In this document: positions 30,535-42,904 of the stretch, piece by piece | How the letters are laid out: each line of letters starts with the position of its first letter | Numbering within the stretch: the stretch's first letter is position 1 | Source of the DNA: Pomphorhynchus laevis | Lineage: Eukaryota > Acanthocephala > Palaeacanthocephala > Echinorhynchida > Pomphorhynchidae | Direction: 5' to 3' | Length of the DNA stretch: 64,000 bases | Assembly: GCA_012934845.2 (NCBI GenBank) | Contig: WNNJ02001876.1 | Span: 1-64,000, forward strand | Made by a program: the position numbers and the translations under genes | Notes under the pieces: model-generated | What the model was told of the DNA's origin: nothing | The model's input: the letters and a program-made list of their open reading frames with translations, nothing else | Databases searched by the model: none

Positions 30535-31125
30535 ACAATATAAAATATAATACATCAAATAATGAAATTGTAAGAATTGCAACAATATGTAATGATATTG
30601 GCTTTCTTCAAAATCATTTAAATAATTTAATAGATACATATTTTAAACTAGGTTACTATAAAAATAACATCAAGCAGAAAATAGTAAAATATATAAATCA
30701 ACACAATAATATAAAGAATAAATTTAAACTCTTAAGTGGCAAATTTTTATGGATGGATAATAAATAATATACTTTGTATTAGAATAAGATACTAGGTAAT
30801 CAAGTTTCATAGATAATACGTCATTAGCATGTATTTGGCTCCGCTGCTATGTTGGGTAGAAGAGTTAGGGGCCAAAACCCGATAGCATTGCAGTTCCTCC
30901 TGATTACCTCTAATTCTTATTATGATACAACGTCTGTTATTTATTAGTCAATTCATAAAAATGACGTTTATTTTAAATTTTATTTTTTTTTAACTTGATT
31001 TAAATTATAGAAAATCTAAAAACAATTATTTATTTTATTATTTAATTATTAAATTTTGATTTAGCAAAATTGTGTTTTGCATATTTTATAATTATATTAA
31101 ATACGTAGACTCAGTTACCTTATCT
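30535..31125 (+). pseudogene. PLE C-terminal fragment plus tail
   Basis: Bases 30535-30775 match 27715-27960 of the PLE (end of RT, to the same stop), and 30790-31125 match its 3' UTR including the structured element at 30808-30915. Similarity to the 25.3-kb copy is high, so this is a young 5'-truncated piece. It lies directly after a solo tail, which resembles the pseudo-LTR organisation known in PLEs. Confidence 0.8.
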
Positions 31126-32090
31126 GATCTATTTCAAAAAAGTATCATGAATAAATCTCTACATCCAAAAAGTGCAATGGATTTCTCGGATTTTAACGTA
31201 TGAAACTGCATTATACCGAAATCAACAAAAAGTGACACAATATATCCAAGTCCATAGCGCTCACTATTGTAGCACTAAGGATGGAATAATAAGTAATTGG
31301 GGACGACGAATCGCAAAGTTTTGTAGACGACCACAAGACAAATCATTTCAAATCATTAGTGATATCATTTGCTGTCCCGCGAATACCGAAAGCACATATT
31401 AAGAAAAGAGAAATAATAAATCGGAGTGAAAATAAAAGTAAGAAGGTTATTTGAAGCGTCATGTATCATCCAGCAATTGGAGTAACAAAAGTAAAGGCAT
31501 GGATAAAATACCTCAAAAGGCATATATTAGAACTACAATAAAATAAAAACTGCTTAGTGAGTAATAACACACTACCTGCATCAAGTAGGTAAAATACAAT
31601 CTGCACCGGGAATGTAAACATTCTCGGTTTTTAACGGTTTTTACACCTGGAATGTAAACATTCCAGGTACATTTATTGCAAAAATTAATCGAATAGAAGT
31701 CATTTTTCTTGCACAGTAACTGGAATGAGTTATTCTATCTTGAATCCAAATGACTGAACAAGTGAACAGTACATAGTGAACACAGTACTAGTGAATAGAA
31801 GAGTCTTCCAGATATTTGGCCGAGCGCTTAAGCAATAGACGTATTGATATTAAATATAGGCGAATAAACAATGATGCAGCAGTAAACCACTCATTAGAAA
31901 CTGATATTAGTTTCATTTAAAGCGCTTTCAGTCCAGAGTTCATTTTTAAAGTCTACTCTATAAAAATAATTATTCATTTTATTTAAATAATTATTCATTT
32001 TATTTTGATAGTCCAAAATAGTTGACATTAAAAAATAAAAAATAAATGAATAAAAATTAATATGCTTATATATGTGTTAATAAATAAAAT
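31126..32090. other. Unassigned spacer with paired hairpins
   Basis: A 76-codon frame at 31172-31402 starts MQWISRILTYETALYRNQQK; I do not recognise it and cannot support it as a gene. Two 24-nt hairpins follow at 31605-31628 and 31645-31668. The rest is AT-rich and leads into the satellite. Confidence 0.4.
31605..31668. repeat. Two tandem 10-bp-arm hairpins
   Basis: ACCGGGAATG-TAAA-CATTCTCGGT and ACCTGGAATG-TAAA-CATTCCAGGT, 16 bases apart. The loop is identical. Position 4 pairs as G-C in the first and T-A in the second, and the single G-T in the first becomes G-C in the second. Confidence 0.75.
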
Positions 32091-34957
32091 GTTTTTATAT
32101 AATCACACTTTGCTTTAGATCTTTCAAACCAGCGACACATGTGATTTAAAAAAAGCGCCTTTTATTTAATTGTCAAATCTCTTTAATTCTAAAAGTAAGA
32201 TCATTTTATTTTTTGTCAATTCTTTACATTTTTATTGTTCATTAATTAAATATTAATCAAGAACAATAATTTGACATTTAAATATATAAATACAATTTAG
32301 AATAAATATATAAAAATTAATATTCTTATATATGTAATAATAAATAAAATGTTTTTTATAAAATCACACTTTGCTTTGGATCTTTCAAACCAGCGACACA
32401 TGTGATTTAAAAATACCGCTTTTTATTTAATTGTCCACTCGCTTTAATTCTAAAAGTCAGCTCATTTCATTTTTTTGTCAATTCTTTACATTTTTATAGT
32501 TCATTAATTAAATATTAATCAAGAACAATAATTTGACATTTAAATATATAAATACAATTTTGAATCAATGAATAAAAATTAAAATGCTTATATATGTTTT
32601 AATAAATATAATGTTTTTTATATAATCACACTTTGCTTTGGATTTTTCAAACCAGCGACACATGTGATTTAAAAATAGCGCTTTTTATTTAATTGTCCAC
32701 TCGCTTTAATTCTAAAAGTAAGATAATTTTATTTTTTTGTCAATTCTTTACATTTTTATAGTTCATTAATTAAATATTAATCAAGAACAATAATTTGACA
32801 TTTAAATATATAAATACAATTTAGAATAAATATATAAAAATTAATATGCTTATATATGTTTTAATAAATATAATGTTTTTCATATAATCACACTTTGCTT
32901 TGAATCTTTCGAACCAGCGACAAATGTGATTTAAAAATAGCGCTTTTCAATTAATTGTCCACGCGCTTTAATTCTAAAAGTTAGCTATTTTCATTTTTTG
33001 TCAATACTTTAAATTGTTATAGCTCATTCATTAAATATTAATCAAGAACAATAATTTGACATTTAAATATTTAAATACAATGTTGAATAAATAAATAAAA
33101 ATTAAAATGCTTTTATATGTTTTAATAAATAAAATGTTTTTTATATAATCACACTTTGCTTTGGATCTTTCAAACTAACGACACATGTGATTTAAAAATA
33201 CTGCTTTTTATTTAATTATCCACTCGCTTTAATTCTAAAAGTCAGCTCATTTCATTTTTTGTCAATTCTTTAGATTTCTATAATTCATTCATTAAATATT
33301 AATCAAGAATAATAATTTGACATTAAAATATATACATACAATTTAAAATAAATATATAAAAATTAATATGCATATATATGCTTTAATATATATAATGTAT
33401 TTTATATAATCACACTTTGCTTTGGATCTTTCGAACCGGCGACACATGTGATTTAAAGATACCGCTTTTTATTTTATTGTCTACTCGCTTTAATTCTAAA
33501 AGTAAGATAATTTTATTTTTTTGTCAATTCTTTACATTTTTATAGTTCATTAATTAAATATTAATCAAGAACAATAATTTGACATTTTAATATAAATACA
33601 ATTTAGAATAAATATATAAAAATTCATATGCATATATATGCTTTAATATATATAATGTTTTTTATATAATCACACTTTGCTTTAGATCAATCAAACCGGC
33701 GACACATGTGATTTAAAAATACTGCTTTTTATTGTCCAGCCGCTTTAATTCTAAAAGTAAGATAATTTCATTTTTTGTCAATTCTTTACATTTTTATAGT
33801 TCATTCATTAAATATTAATCAAGAACAATAATTTGACATTTAAATATATAAATACAATTTAGAATAAATATATAAAAATTAAAATGCTTATGTATGTTTT
33901 AATAATATAATGTTTTTTATATTATCACACTTTGCTTTGGATCTTTCAAACCAGCGACACATGTGATTTAAAAATAGCGCTTTTTATTTAATTGTCCACA
34001 AGCTTTAATTTTAAAATTAAGATAATTTTATTTTTTGTCAATTCTTTAAATTTTTATAGTTCATTAATTAAATATTAATCAAGAACAATAATTTGACATT
34101 TAAATATATAAATACAATTTAGAATAAATATATAAAAATTAATATGCTTATATATGTTATAATAAATAAAATGTTTTTCATATAATCACACTTTGCTTTG
34201 GATCTTTCAAACCAGCGACACATGTGATTTAAAAATACCGCTTTTTATTTAATTGTCCACTCGCTTTAATTCTAAAAGTCAGCTCATTTCATTTTTTTGT
34301 CAATTCTTTACATATTTATAGTTCATTCATTAAATATTAATCAAGAACAATAATTTGACATTTAAATATATATATACAATTTAGAATAAATATATAAAAA
34401 TTAATATGCATATATATGCTGTAATATATATAATGTTTTTTATATAATCACACTTTGCTTTAGATCAATCAAACCGGCGACACATGTGATTTAAAAATAC
34501 CGCTTTTTATTTAATTGTCCACTCGCTTTAATTCTAAAAGTCAGCTCATTTCATTTTTTTGTCAATTCTTTACATATTTATAGTTCATTCATTAAATATT
34601 AATCAAGAACAATAATTTGACATTTAAATATATAAATACAATTTAGAATAAATATATAAAAATTAATATGCTTATATATGTTTTAATAAATATAATGTTT
34701 TTCATATAATCACACTTTGCTTTGAATCTTTCGAACCAGCGACAAATGTGATTTAAAAATAGCGCTTTTCAATTAATTGTCCACTCGCTTTAATTCTAAA
34801 AGTTAGCTATTTTCATTTTTTGTCAATACTTTAAATTGTTATAGCTCATTCATTAAATATTAATCAAGAACAATAATTTGACATTTAAATATATAAATAC
34901 AAATTTGCATAAATGAATAAAAATTAATATTCTTATATATGTTTTAATAAATATAAT
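32091..34957 (+). repeat. 261-bp satellite array, block 1
   Basis: About eleven head-to-tail monomers. The landmark AATCACACTTTGCTTT recurs at about 32101, 32362, 32624, 32885, 33147, 33408, 33668, 33922, 34184, 34445 and 34708, that is every 260-263 bases except one shorter unit. Each contains GCGACACATGTGATTTAAA and TTAATCAAGAACAATAATTT. Variants (ATCAATCAAACCGG, or CTTTCGAACCAGCGACAAAT) are shared with block 3. The array stops where LINE-S begins. Confidence 0.95.
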
Positions 34958-35123
34958 TATCAGGCAAAGCTATAAGTATCGATTTAGTGATTACAATGAG
35001 ATATGTTTGATAACTTATAAACAGAAAGTTTGATAACTAATAAACATACAATAAAATATCGACGACAACCATCGACGACAACCATCGGTTGAAAAATTGA
35101 TTGAAATACATTCTTACAAGTTT

Positions 35124-36145
35124 ATGGGTGGACGTAAGAAAACAACTAAGACCGACACCAACTATGGACAACTGCAAGTACAGTGGTTGATACACGACTG
35201 CAGCGTCTGGACAACAATCACCTGCGACAAGAATAAGGCTAAAGAAGACTTCGTATGTGGTTTTTGTGCCAACAAACTAATATGCAACCTTTCCAAAAAG
35301 CACATATCAACATCCAACACGTCAACTCAAACAACCCGCGTCGTTTCTAATGTCCTTTTCCACCAATCGACCCTGCCACCATATACACTTCCCATTTCAT
35401 GTCATCTTAACTCCCCGACACCCCACATCCCGTCCTTCTCGTCTCGTTTCTCATCTTGCATCGATCAATCAAACTCACCTCCACTAACCTCCACTATCCT
35501 TCCACTCATAACCTTATCTCACATCGCTTCCCACCCTCTTTATTATCATTATCCTCTATGTCTCCAGTCATCAAACTAAATCCCTCCAAATCATCAACTG
35601 CCAGCTCTTCTATCGTGATATCACCTACTCACACCAGTCGTCCTACTGTACGGAAGCGCTTTCCTTCTCGCGATCGTTGAGTCATTGCCACTAATATCAC
35701 GCCTTCCAACTCCTTATATCCACAAGCACGTCTAGACCACGATGTTTCCGCCTTCAGATCCATCCTCTCGTCTATTGTTCCTGCGAATAAACCATCCTTT
35801 TTCAAGGACATTTCTCCTGTTGCGTTCATCCGTCTAAACAAATCTTCTCAATCTAATCCTTCCCAGCCTCCTCTCATAAAACTTGTTTTCAAGCATTGCT
35901 CTCATGCGTCTTCTGTCCTCTCTCAACGATTTAAACTCATGTCATCTTCAACCATTCGAATTTTCCCCGATCGCGCCCCTTCTATAATCGCTCAAATCTC
36001 TTCAGCCACCATCGAAAAACGTCGTCGCGAGGAAAACGGCGAAACATCACTCTCCTTACGAAACATAGACGGAAATTTTCAAGTTGTCCACACCCGTCCA
36101 AAAATTCAACGGCGCTCCATCTCTCCTTTGTGTCTTCTCCACTAG
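35124..36145 (+). pseudogene. LINE-S ORF1 remnant
   Basis: Starts MGGRKKTTKTDTNYG, a basic N-terminus, then a zinc site with HDCSVWTTITCD and FVCGFCANKL, the same half-finger style as LINE-A and LINE-D ORF1 (C..CxxW...F.CGFC). A long Ser/Thr/Pro-rich linker follows. The C-terminal part (35690-36145) has FRSILSSIVPANKPSFF, LVFKHCSHASSVLSQRF and NFQVVHTRPKIQRR, similar to the nucleic-acid-binding end of LINE-A ORF1. Two or more frame breaks. Expected role was RNA binding. Confidence 0.65.
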
Positions 36146-38940
36146 ACTCTTTCGACACAACACACAGTTTCCGCCTCGGTCCTATCAACACTAGATCTAT
36201 TCTCAATAAATCCGATCTTATCATCAACCTATTCACCAAGCAATCCATCGATATCTTCTCCCTCACCGAATCCTGGCAATCAGATTCCGTTGACCTTTCC
36301 ATTCGCCGTCTGCTCTTTGCCGGTTGCTCCTTAGAAAAATCCCCCCGCCCCCTCAGCTCATGCCTTCTAAATTCTCTAATCATGGCGGCATCGTCGCATT
36401 TGCGCGTCACCCCGCGTCTCTTCGCAAAATAAATCCCCCTTCAGTCCTTGCTCTTTTGAATTGCTCACTTGTCATTATTCTAACCCGATCACTCTAGATC
36501 ACGCCATTGTATACCGTCCTGGTTCATCAGCTCCTACAGCCTTACTTTTTAACGAACTCGCTGACCTCCTTTTTCATTGTTCTTTGTCCTCAATACCTTC
36601 ACTCGTTCTAGCCGACTTCAATATCCGCCTAGAATGCCTCTCTTCGACGGATTCCATCAGGTTCATCAACATTCTATCCAACTACAATTACTAACTAATC
36701 TCCACTGCCCACATACATATACTTGGTGGGGCACTCGACATCATCGCTGTCCCTGATTATTTTGCTGCCTACGCCTCACTGTCCATCTCTGATCCTGGTC
36801 TATCCGATCACTTTTTTATCACCCTTGATCTCACTCACAGCAACACACCTCCTCACACACCTACAATCCTACGTCGCCCTTGGAGAAATCTTGACCTCTC
36901 ACTTATCTGCTCTGCCTTACTCAAATCGTCTCTATCATTACCCACAATAACATATTCATCTCCTCACGATTTCGCCTTTATTTTCGACTCTGAACTCACA
37001 TCCACTCTCGATATTCTCTTGCCCTTCAAGTCTCACCCACACCGTCGCTTGCACCGTGCCCCATGATTTGACATCCAATGCGTACTCTCAAAGCGTCGAC
37101 TCCACCATGCTTTTCGAGTCTATCACCGTTCTCTCAGACGTGATTTCCGCTCGATCACTCCGTCTTTCCGTGATTCTTATCTTGCTCTTCGCCGGTCTCA
37201 TCTCAACCTACTACGTACCAAACTCAACTTATTCTGGCAGCATAAAATCATCACTTCATTCAACTCTAAGACTCTCTGGCATACTTTTAACTCAATCCTT
37301 GCTCGCTCCTCTTCGCCGTGCAACATCAATGCCAATGATTATTCGTTATTTCTCCAGACTAAATTATCCACGTTGCTCTCTCACATCCCGGTCTCCATCC
37401 TATCCACTCTTCCTAGTCTAGCCTCATCCTTACGGAACTCTTTCATCTTCTCCCTGTCTCACCTACAGAAGTATCATCTGTCCTCATGATCTTGCCCAAC
37501 CAAACCACACCTGCCGATCCCCTGTCTACTCACATATTAAAATCTATATGCTCATCGATATCCCCATTTCTCACAACCTTGTTTAACTCGTCCATCCGCG
37601 GTCGTATCTTCCCTTCACACTGGAAATCCGCAATCGTTCGTCCCCTCCTTAAGAAACAATCGCTCGACCCCTCCCTTCCTTCTAGCTATCGCCCCATTTC
37701 ACTACTCCCTACTCTTTCTAAGCTCTTAGAACGCCTCATCTTAATACAGATCAAAGCTTATCTCTCCTTAACTAATCTGTACCCTTTTTTCCAAATCGCT
37801 TTCCGCTCTAATCACTCCACAGAAATCGCATGCATAAAAGTGTACAACGACTTACTCATTTATCGAGACAGGGCTTTATATAGTGTTCTCATCTCCCTCG
37901 ACCTCTCCTCCGCTTTCGACATGGTCGACCACTCCGTCCTCCTTTCTCGCCTTCGTTATGATAGGGATTTTCTTCCTGCTCCGTACCATGGTTTGCCTCA
38001 TATCTATCCGACCGTTCCTTTCGCGTCTGTTCTAATTCATCATCATCCCCTCCCATCCCTATTTTTTGCGGGGTACCGCAATGTTCAGTCCTAGGTCCCC
38101 TGCTTTCCTCTCTTCTGCTTGGCGATCTCTCTCCGTATTCTCTCTCTATGATCATGAACCCGCACATCGCATACACGATATCACCATTTCTGCCTCCAAC
38201 TGTCTCTCTTCTATCTACAAACGTCTATCCAATCTCCATCTCGTTCTAAACCCCGAAAAGTCCAAAAAATTTGGATGCTGCCCCGTAAACCAAACATATC
38301 TCCTCCCACATTATATTTTGCCTCATCGATCATCCCCATAGTCCACAATCTCACTTTCTTAGGCTTCCATTTCGATGATTACCTTTCCCTTAAACCCTTC
38401 GTCCGTGACAAGGTCCGCTCGTCTAACTTAATTCTCCGTGACATCCGCCGTATCCGCCCCCTTATCGACTTCCGTTCTTGTATGTCTCTTCTTTCATCGC
38501 TTCTTTTCCCTAAAATCGATTACTGTCTTAGCCTTTTCGCCAATTCTCCAAAATCCATCATCCTACCCTACAACGAATAATCAACACCGCCGTTCGAGTG
38601 ATCTTTCGTCTCCGTCGCTTCGACCACACATCCACATATTTTGCCCAACGCTCCTGGTCCACCATCCACATCCGCATCAAACTCCGCCTTCTTCTCGTTA
38701 CTTTTCGTCTCATCGCTGTCGGCTTCCCATCGTTCATCAACCTTCCTTTCTTAGACGATACTCGCCCCACCTCGCTATCGCTGCGTTTCCGTCATACCCT
38801 CTTACTCCGCGTTCCTAATTACTTCAACAACTACGGTCTCTGATCCTTCCTCGTCGCCGCCTCACTCGCTGGAATCAACTCCCTGTCGATGTCCGCCGCG
38901 CCCCCTCCTTTATCACATTCAAACACCTCCTCCTTTCACA
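36130..38940 (+). pseudogene. LINE-S ORF2 remnant: APE and RT
   Basis: The APE start is INTRSILNKSDLIINLF with LTESWQSD, then VYRPGSSAPT and LVLADFNIRLE. The linker and RT follow: FPSHWKSAIVRPLLKK, SYRPISLLPTLSKLLERL, motif A ISLDLSSAFDMVDHSVLL. The motif B/C region near 38060-38150 is damaged and partly missing, and the thumb and C-terminus run to about 38940. The frame shifts at least six times. The 28.3-kb copy keeps motif C (YADD), so the family was once active. Confidence 0.75.
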
Positions 38941-38983
38941 CCTTCTCGACACCTTATTTACTGTTTTTTTTGTGGTTATGTAA

Positions 38984-38999
38984 GCGTGCGCTGGCACGC
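38984..38999 (+). ncRNA. LINE-S 3'-terminal hairpin
   Basis: GCGTGC-GCTG-GCACGC, followed by ATTTGCCACATTAAAATA. The same element is at 61615-61630 and, with a compensatory pair change, at 24832-24847 on the minus strand. Confidence 0.6.
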
Positions 39000-39018
39000 A
39001 TTTGCCACATTAAAATAT

Positions 39019-39605
39019 ATCTTTTTTCACACTTTGCTTTAGATCTTTCAAACCAGCGACACATGTGATTTAAAAAAGCGCCTTTTATTTAATTGTCAAA
39101 TCTCTTTAATTCTAAAAGTAAGATCATTTTATTTTTTGTCAATTCTTTACATTTTTATAGTTCATTCATTAAATATTAATCAAGAACAATAATTTGACAT
39201 TTAAATATATAAATACAATTTAGAATAAATATATAAAAATTAATATTCTTATATATGTAATAATAAATAAAATGTTTTTTATATAATCACACTTTGCTTT
39301 AGATCTTTCAAACCAGCGACACATGTGATTTAAAAAAGCGCCTTTTATTTAATTGCCAAATCTCTTTAATTCTAAAAGTAAGATCATTTTATTTTTTGTC
39401 AATTCTTTACATTTTTATAGTTCATTCATTAATATTAATCAAGAACAATAATTTGACATTTAAATATATAAATACAATTTTGAATAAATATATAAAAATT
39501 AATATTCTTATATATGTAATAATAAATAAAATGTTTTTTTATATAATCACACTTTGCTTTGAATCTTTCAAACTAACGACACATGTGATTTAAAAATACT
39601 GCTTT
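39019..39605 (+). repeat. 261-bp satellite array, block 2
   Basis: Landmarks near 39019, 39285 and 39546. The array breaks off in the third monomer at CTGCTTTATATAAAAATTCG, followed by a short PLE scrap at about 39640-39685 (ATTTTGATAAATCAAAATTATTTAAAAGTAGG equivalent to 27.30 kb). Confidence 0.9.
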
Positions 39606-39689
39606 ATATAAAAATTCGTTGTTAGAAGTTCGTTTATTTTTGAAATAAATATTTTGATAAATCAAAATTATTTAAAAGTAGGGACATTG

Positions 39690-42600
39690 TAATTAGCTAG
39701 AACACTTATAAATTTGAATGTATAATTTTTTTAAATAATCAAAATTTATTATTGATAACAGACAATTACAATTTACGGGTTACCCGCAAATGTGCTCTTA
39801 TATTGTTATCATTATCAAACTTATAACGTTATTTTTGATTTGTGTGATCATTGGTTGTTGCTTTCTGACATGTCTGCTTTCTGACATGCGTAAGGTTTTA
39901 TTCTTATTGACATTAAAACAGCCTTTGCAATAAGGGTTGAGATCCTTGATCGTAGGGTTTGTATACAATCTATGTACGAAGAATGAGTGCGAGTGGATAT
40001 CTGACTTGATATTTGTTTCAGTATAGCGTTCGTTGTCGGACCCATTCCTCCTGTGGTCGATAATATAATCGGATGAAAGGATTCATGATCAACTTTCACT
40101 ATTCGTTCATTATATTTTGCACTATGCGATTTTCGTGGTATTTGAAGGTGTCTGATATTCTTGATATGGAGTACGACGGGACCAAAGACTTAAAAACGCA
40201 TATATCCATGAAGGACCGGTCCGTAGCAATTCCAAATAGGCCGTTGCAAGAAATATCTGCCCTTGCATCTCTATCTCGCGATGTTGTATTGTTATCGAAT
40301 TCAATAGATTGAGGTACAGGATTAAGTTTGGGCTCTTTTATTATGCACTTACAAAACGTGCTTAAACATTTAGATATTTCATCGATTACAATATTGTGAC
40401 GGACAAAATTAAATCCTCCAGTTGGGCATGGCAGGACATGCGTAATATCAAATCCGGCACCACAAGGGCATTTATTTGCCAGTGAGTTTGGTTGCCAGCC
40501 ATATCGTACTGCAACAGCGTCTTAAAACTCCCTCGAAGTTAGAAATGTACCCGCTAGGTCATACGCTGGATTCAACCATTCCGACGCTCTAGTTGTATTG
40601 GCGTTTTTAAGAATCGAAGCAAGATCCCTCTCCGAGGATTGGATGAGGCCTGATGAAATATGAGCCCATCTGCTAAAATTGGAATGTTGGATGTGTCTCA
40701 GCAAATCTCGTCGATTATCCAGAGGAACAGAATTTTGACAGCTATTCCTATTAAGCTCAAACATCTTTAACGAATTCAAGTAATCCACATTTCCTCTTTC
40801 GGTTGGGTTATAAATTCCGAGTCCACTAAATTCGAACGGAAGTGTAATTAGTATTCTATATTCCTCTACAATCTGTCCGGTACCTAATAACATATGAGGT
40901 AATATGTGCTCGAACATCCGGAAACGAAAGCTTTCAAACCAACCGTTTGTGGTTTTGCAAGTTCTGAATAAATATGTCTGTTGGTGTTGATATGCCTTTA
41001 TCAATAGAATATAAGCGGAGAATGCGTTGATTGATATAATCTCATGAAGCTGATCAAGTGACTTATTCTAATCGTCGACCGTTTCTTTAACTTGTGACTT
41101 CACGTATTTGCCGATCCATATAAAGCTTCCTAGGTATTTGGCACCATCTCTATATTAAGGTACGACATCGTCTGCAAATCGCTTTAGATTAGTCCCCAGC
41201 TCTACGTCGTGTGTCAGAAACGTGCATTTTGTAGGATTTACAAAGTTTCCATAATTCGGACACAACTGCTTGACACATTCCCACACTTTTAAGAGGTCAT
41301 CGATTTTTCTGACACATGCTCCATCGTCTGCGTACCAACAGTGGGTAGCTCCAGGTGCAATCTTACTCAAACTGTCAATAAGGGGCATTGATGCAGCAGC
41401 GTAAGCAGCAATGGCCAGCGGATCCCTTCTGTGAATTCTTCAGCAGATCATAGCGTTATGTAATCGACAGTAAGAATTGATGGCTGACCATACGTGTTAT
41501 TTAATATCGTCAATAAAGCTGGACATATATATTTTATGTTTGTTAGAGCAATTTCTCTGTTAACACAATTAAATGTGTTTCTTGCATCTAACAATAGCAC
41601 ACAATTGTCGGCTGATTCTTCAAACGCTGTTCGGACTGAATAGACAGCGATTTCGGTACCACATCACTGTCTTGCGCATAGTTGAAAACTCTCACAGACT
41701 GCTGTCAGATCATTTTTGATGTGTGAAAACAAAGTACGACCAACTATTCTCCTCACTACCTCACCAATTCCAATTGGTCTGACACCAGGCATATTGTTTA
41801 ATGGTATCAAACGGCATACTGTATATGACTTTAGAAAGGATGGCTCAATAGATTCAGTCGATATCTTAAATGCGAATTCACATATCTTGTCGACTAGAAG
41901 GTAAGAACTATTACCAAATGATTTAAGAAAATGTCTCCAACCATCAGATTCTACTCCAGACTGACCGGCAGATCCGCGTGTTCGTTTTGCTGCTGTTATA
42001 ACTTCCTCTGGCGTTCAATCATAAAATCGTGAGGCATGATGTTCCACGCATCCATCCAACCTATCCCTAAGCATCAGGCTGTCAGACGCCTACACGTTAG
42101 TAGGATGAAGCTTCCTTAGCTTTTGAAGCAAGGAAATACCGTCAAGTTCTGTTCCCAATGACAATATTCCACCACCAGACCGTTGTTTTAATAATCGGGA
42201 TGCTTTGCTGATTTTTCCAGATTTAATAAGATTGACAGCCTTTTTTATATCTGATGTGGGCATGTTTCCACCTTTTCTATTTCAATTACCCGGCACTTTT
42301 GAAGAAATCATGCTTCTGCCAGTAACTCATTAATTTTCCCCACTCCAAAGTAGTATTCTCCGTTCCAGGGTTTTCCTAGTTAGGCTAACTGTCCGTGTCG
42401 GAATTGTCTGCAAAATAATTAGACATAGCACGGTGGTTCTTTTAAAAAAATCATTTCGATCTCTTCTTGCTTTATTAAAGTAATCGAAACACGTTGTAAT
42501 CGGAACAAGAAGTTCCTTGCTTGCACTACACATCGGAAATTTAAAATGATTTGGACATTATTGGATTATTTCGTCGTACACAATGTCAAGTCAGCATTTT
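39690..42600 (-). pseudogene. Decayed relative of RLE-1
   Basis: Minus-strand pieces match RLE-1 (50.0-53.1 kb) in order. RT motif C appears as CWYADDGACVRKIDD (41388-41155). The thumb region, with FRTCKTTNGWFESFRFR and LPFEFSGLGIYNPTERG, is at 41004-40522. A nuclease region lies near 40304-40122. The C-terminal end, IILSTTGGMGPTTNAIL and LRSRISTLIAKAVLMSIR, is at 40099-39848. RT fingers and upstream parts are spread to 42600. Many breaks. The protein is clearly diverged from RLE-1, so this is a different subfamily and an old insertion in the satellite region. The 3' UTR near 39777-39796 shares GGTTACCCGCAAATG with RLE-2 at 2445. Confidence 0.7.
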
Positions 42601-42794
42601 TCCAAATTTATCTCTGTATAGATACTGGATTGTGTAATGCTCATACGTTCGAGGGTTGAAGCTCCGGTACAATTTGAAACTCGTTGATACCGTGTTTGCC
42701 GAATTCCTAATCACATTGAGTTTTGCGCAGGCAAAAATTAATGCGATCATAATATGCTTATATGGTCAATGTGATCAAAATACAACATTTATAT

Positions 42795-42900
42795 GGTAAA
42801 CATTATATTACATATATATTACATATATATATCACATATATATTACATTATATTACATATATATCACATATATATTACATTATATTACATATATAATGTA
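42795..42900. repeat. AT-rich microsatellite
   Basis: Imperfect repeats of TATATTACATA and TATATCACATA, about 105 bases, at the edge where satellite sequence resumes. Confidence 0.9.
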
Positions 42901-42904
42901 TATA

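Larger units (their letters stand above)
34958..39018 (+). mobile_element. LINE-S: longest copy, broken, inserted in satellite
   Basis: Satellite runs into the 5' end at about 34958, and resumes at 39019 with CACACTTTGCTTTAG directly after the A/T-rich tail, so the LINE inserted into the array. It has a 5' UTR with a short tandem ATCGACGACAACC, ORF1 (about 35124-36145), ORF2 (36130-38940) and a 3' UTR with a hairpin (38984-38999). Base composition is C-rich and far higher in GC than the satellite. The ORFs are broken at many places. Family wording is L2/CR1-like. Confidence 0.85.

Noticed and set aside
31172-31402. 76-codon frame
   Set aside because: No recognisable domain, no splice or promoter evidence, and length is possible by chance.
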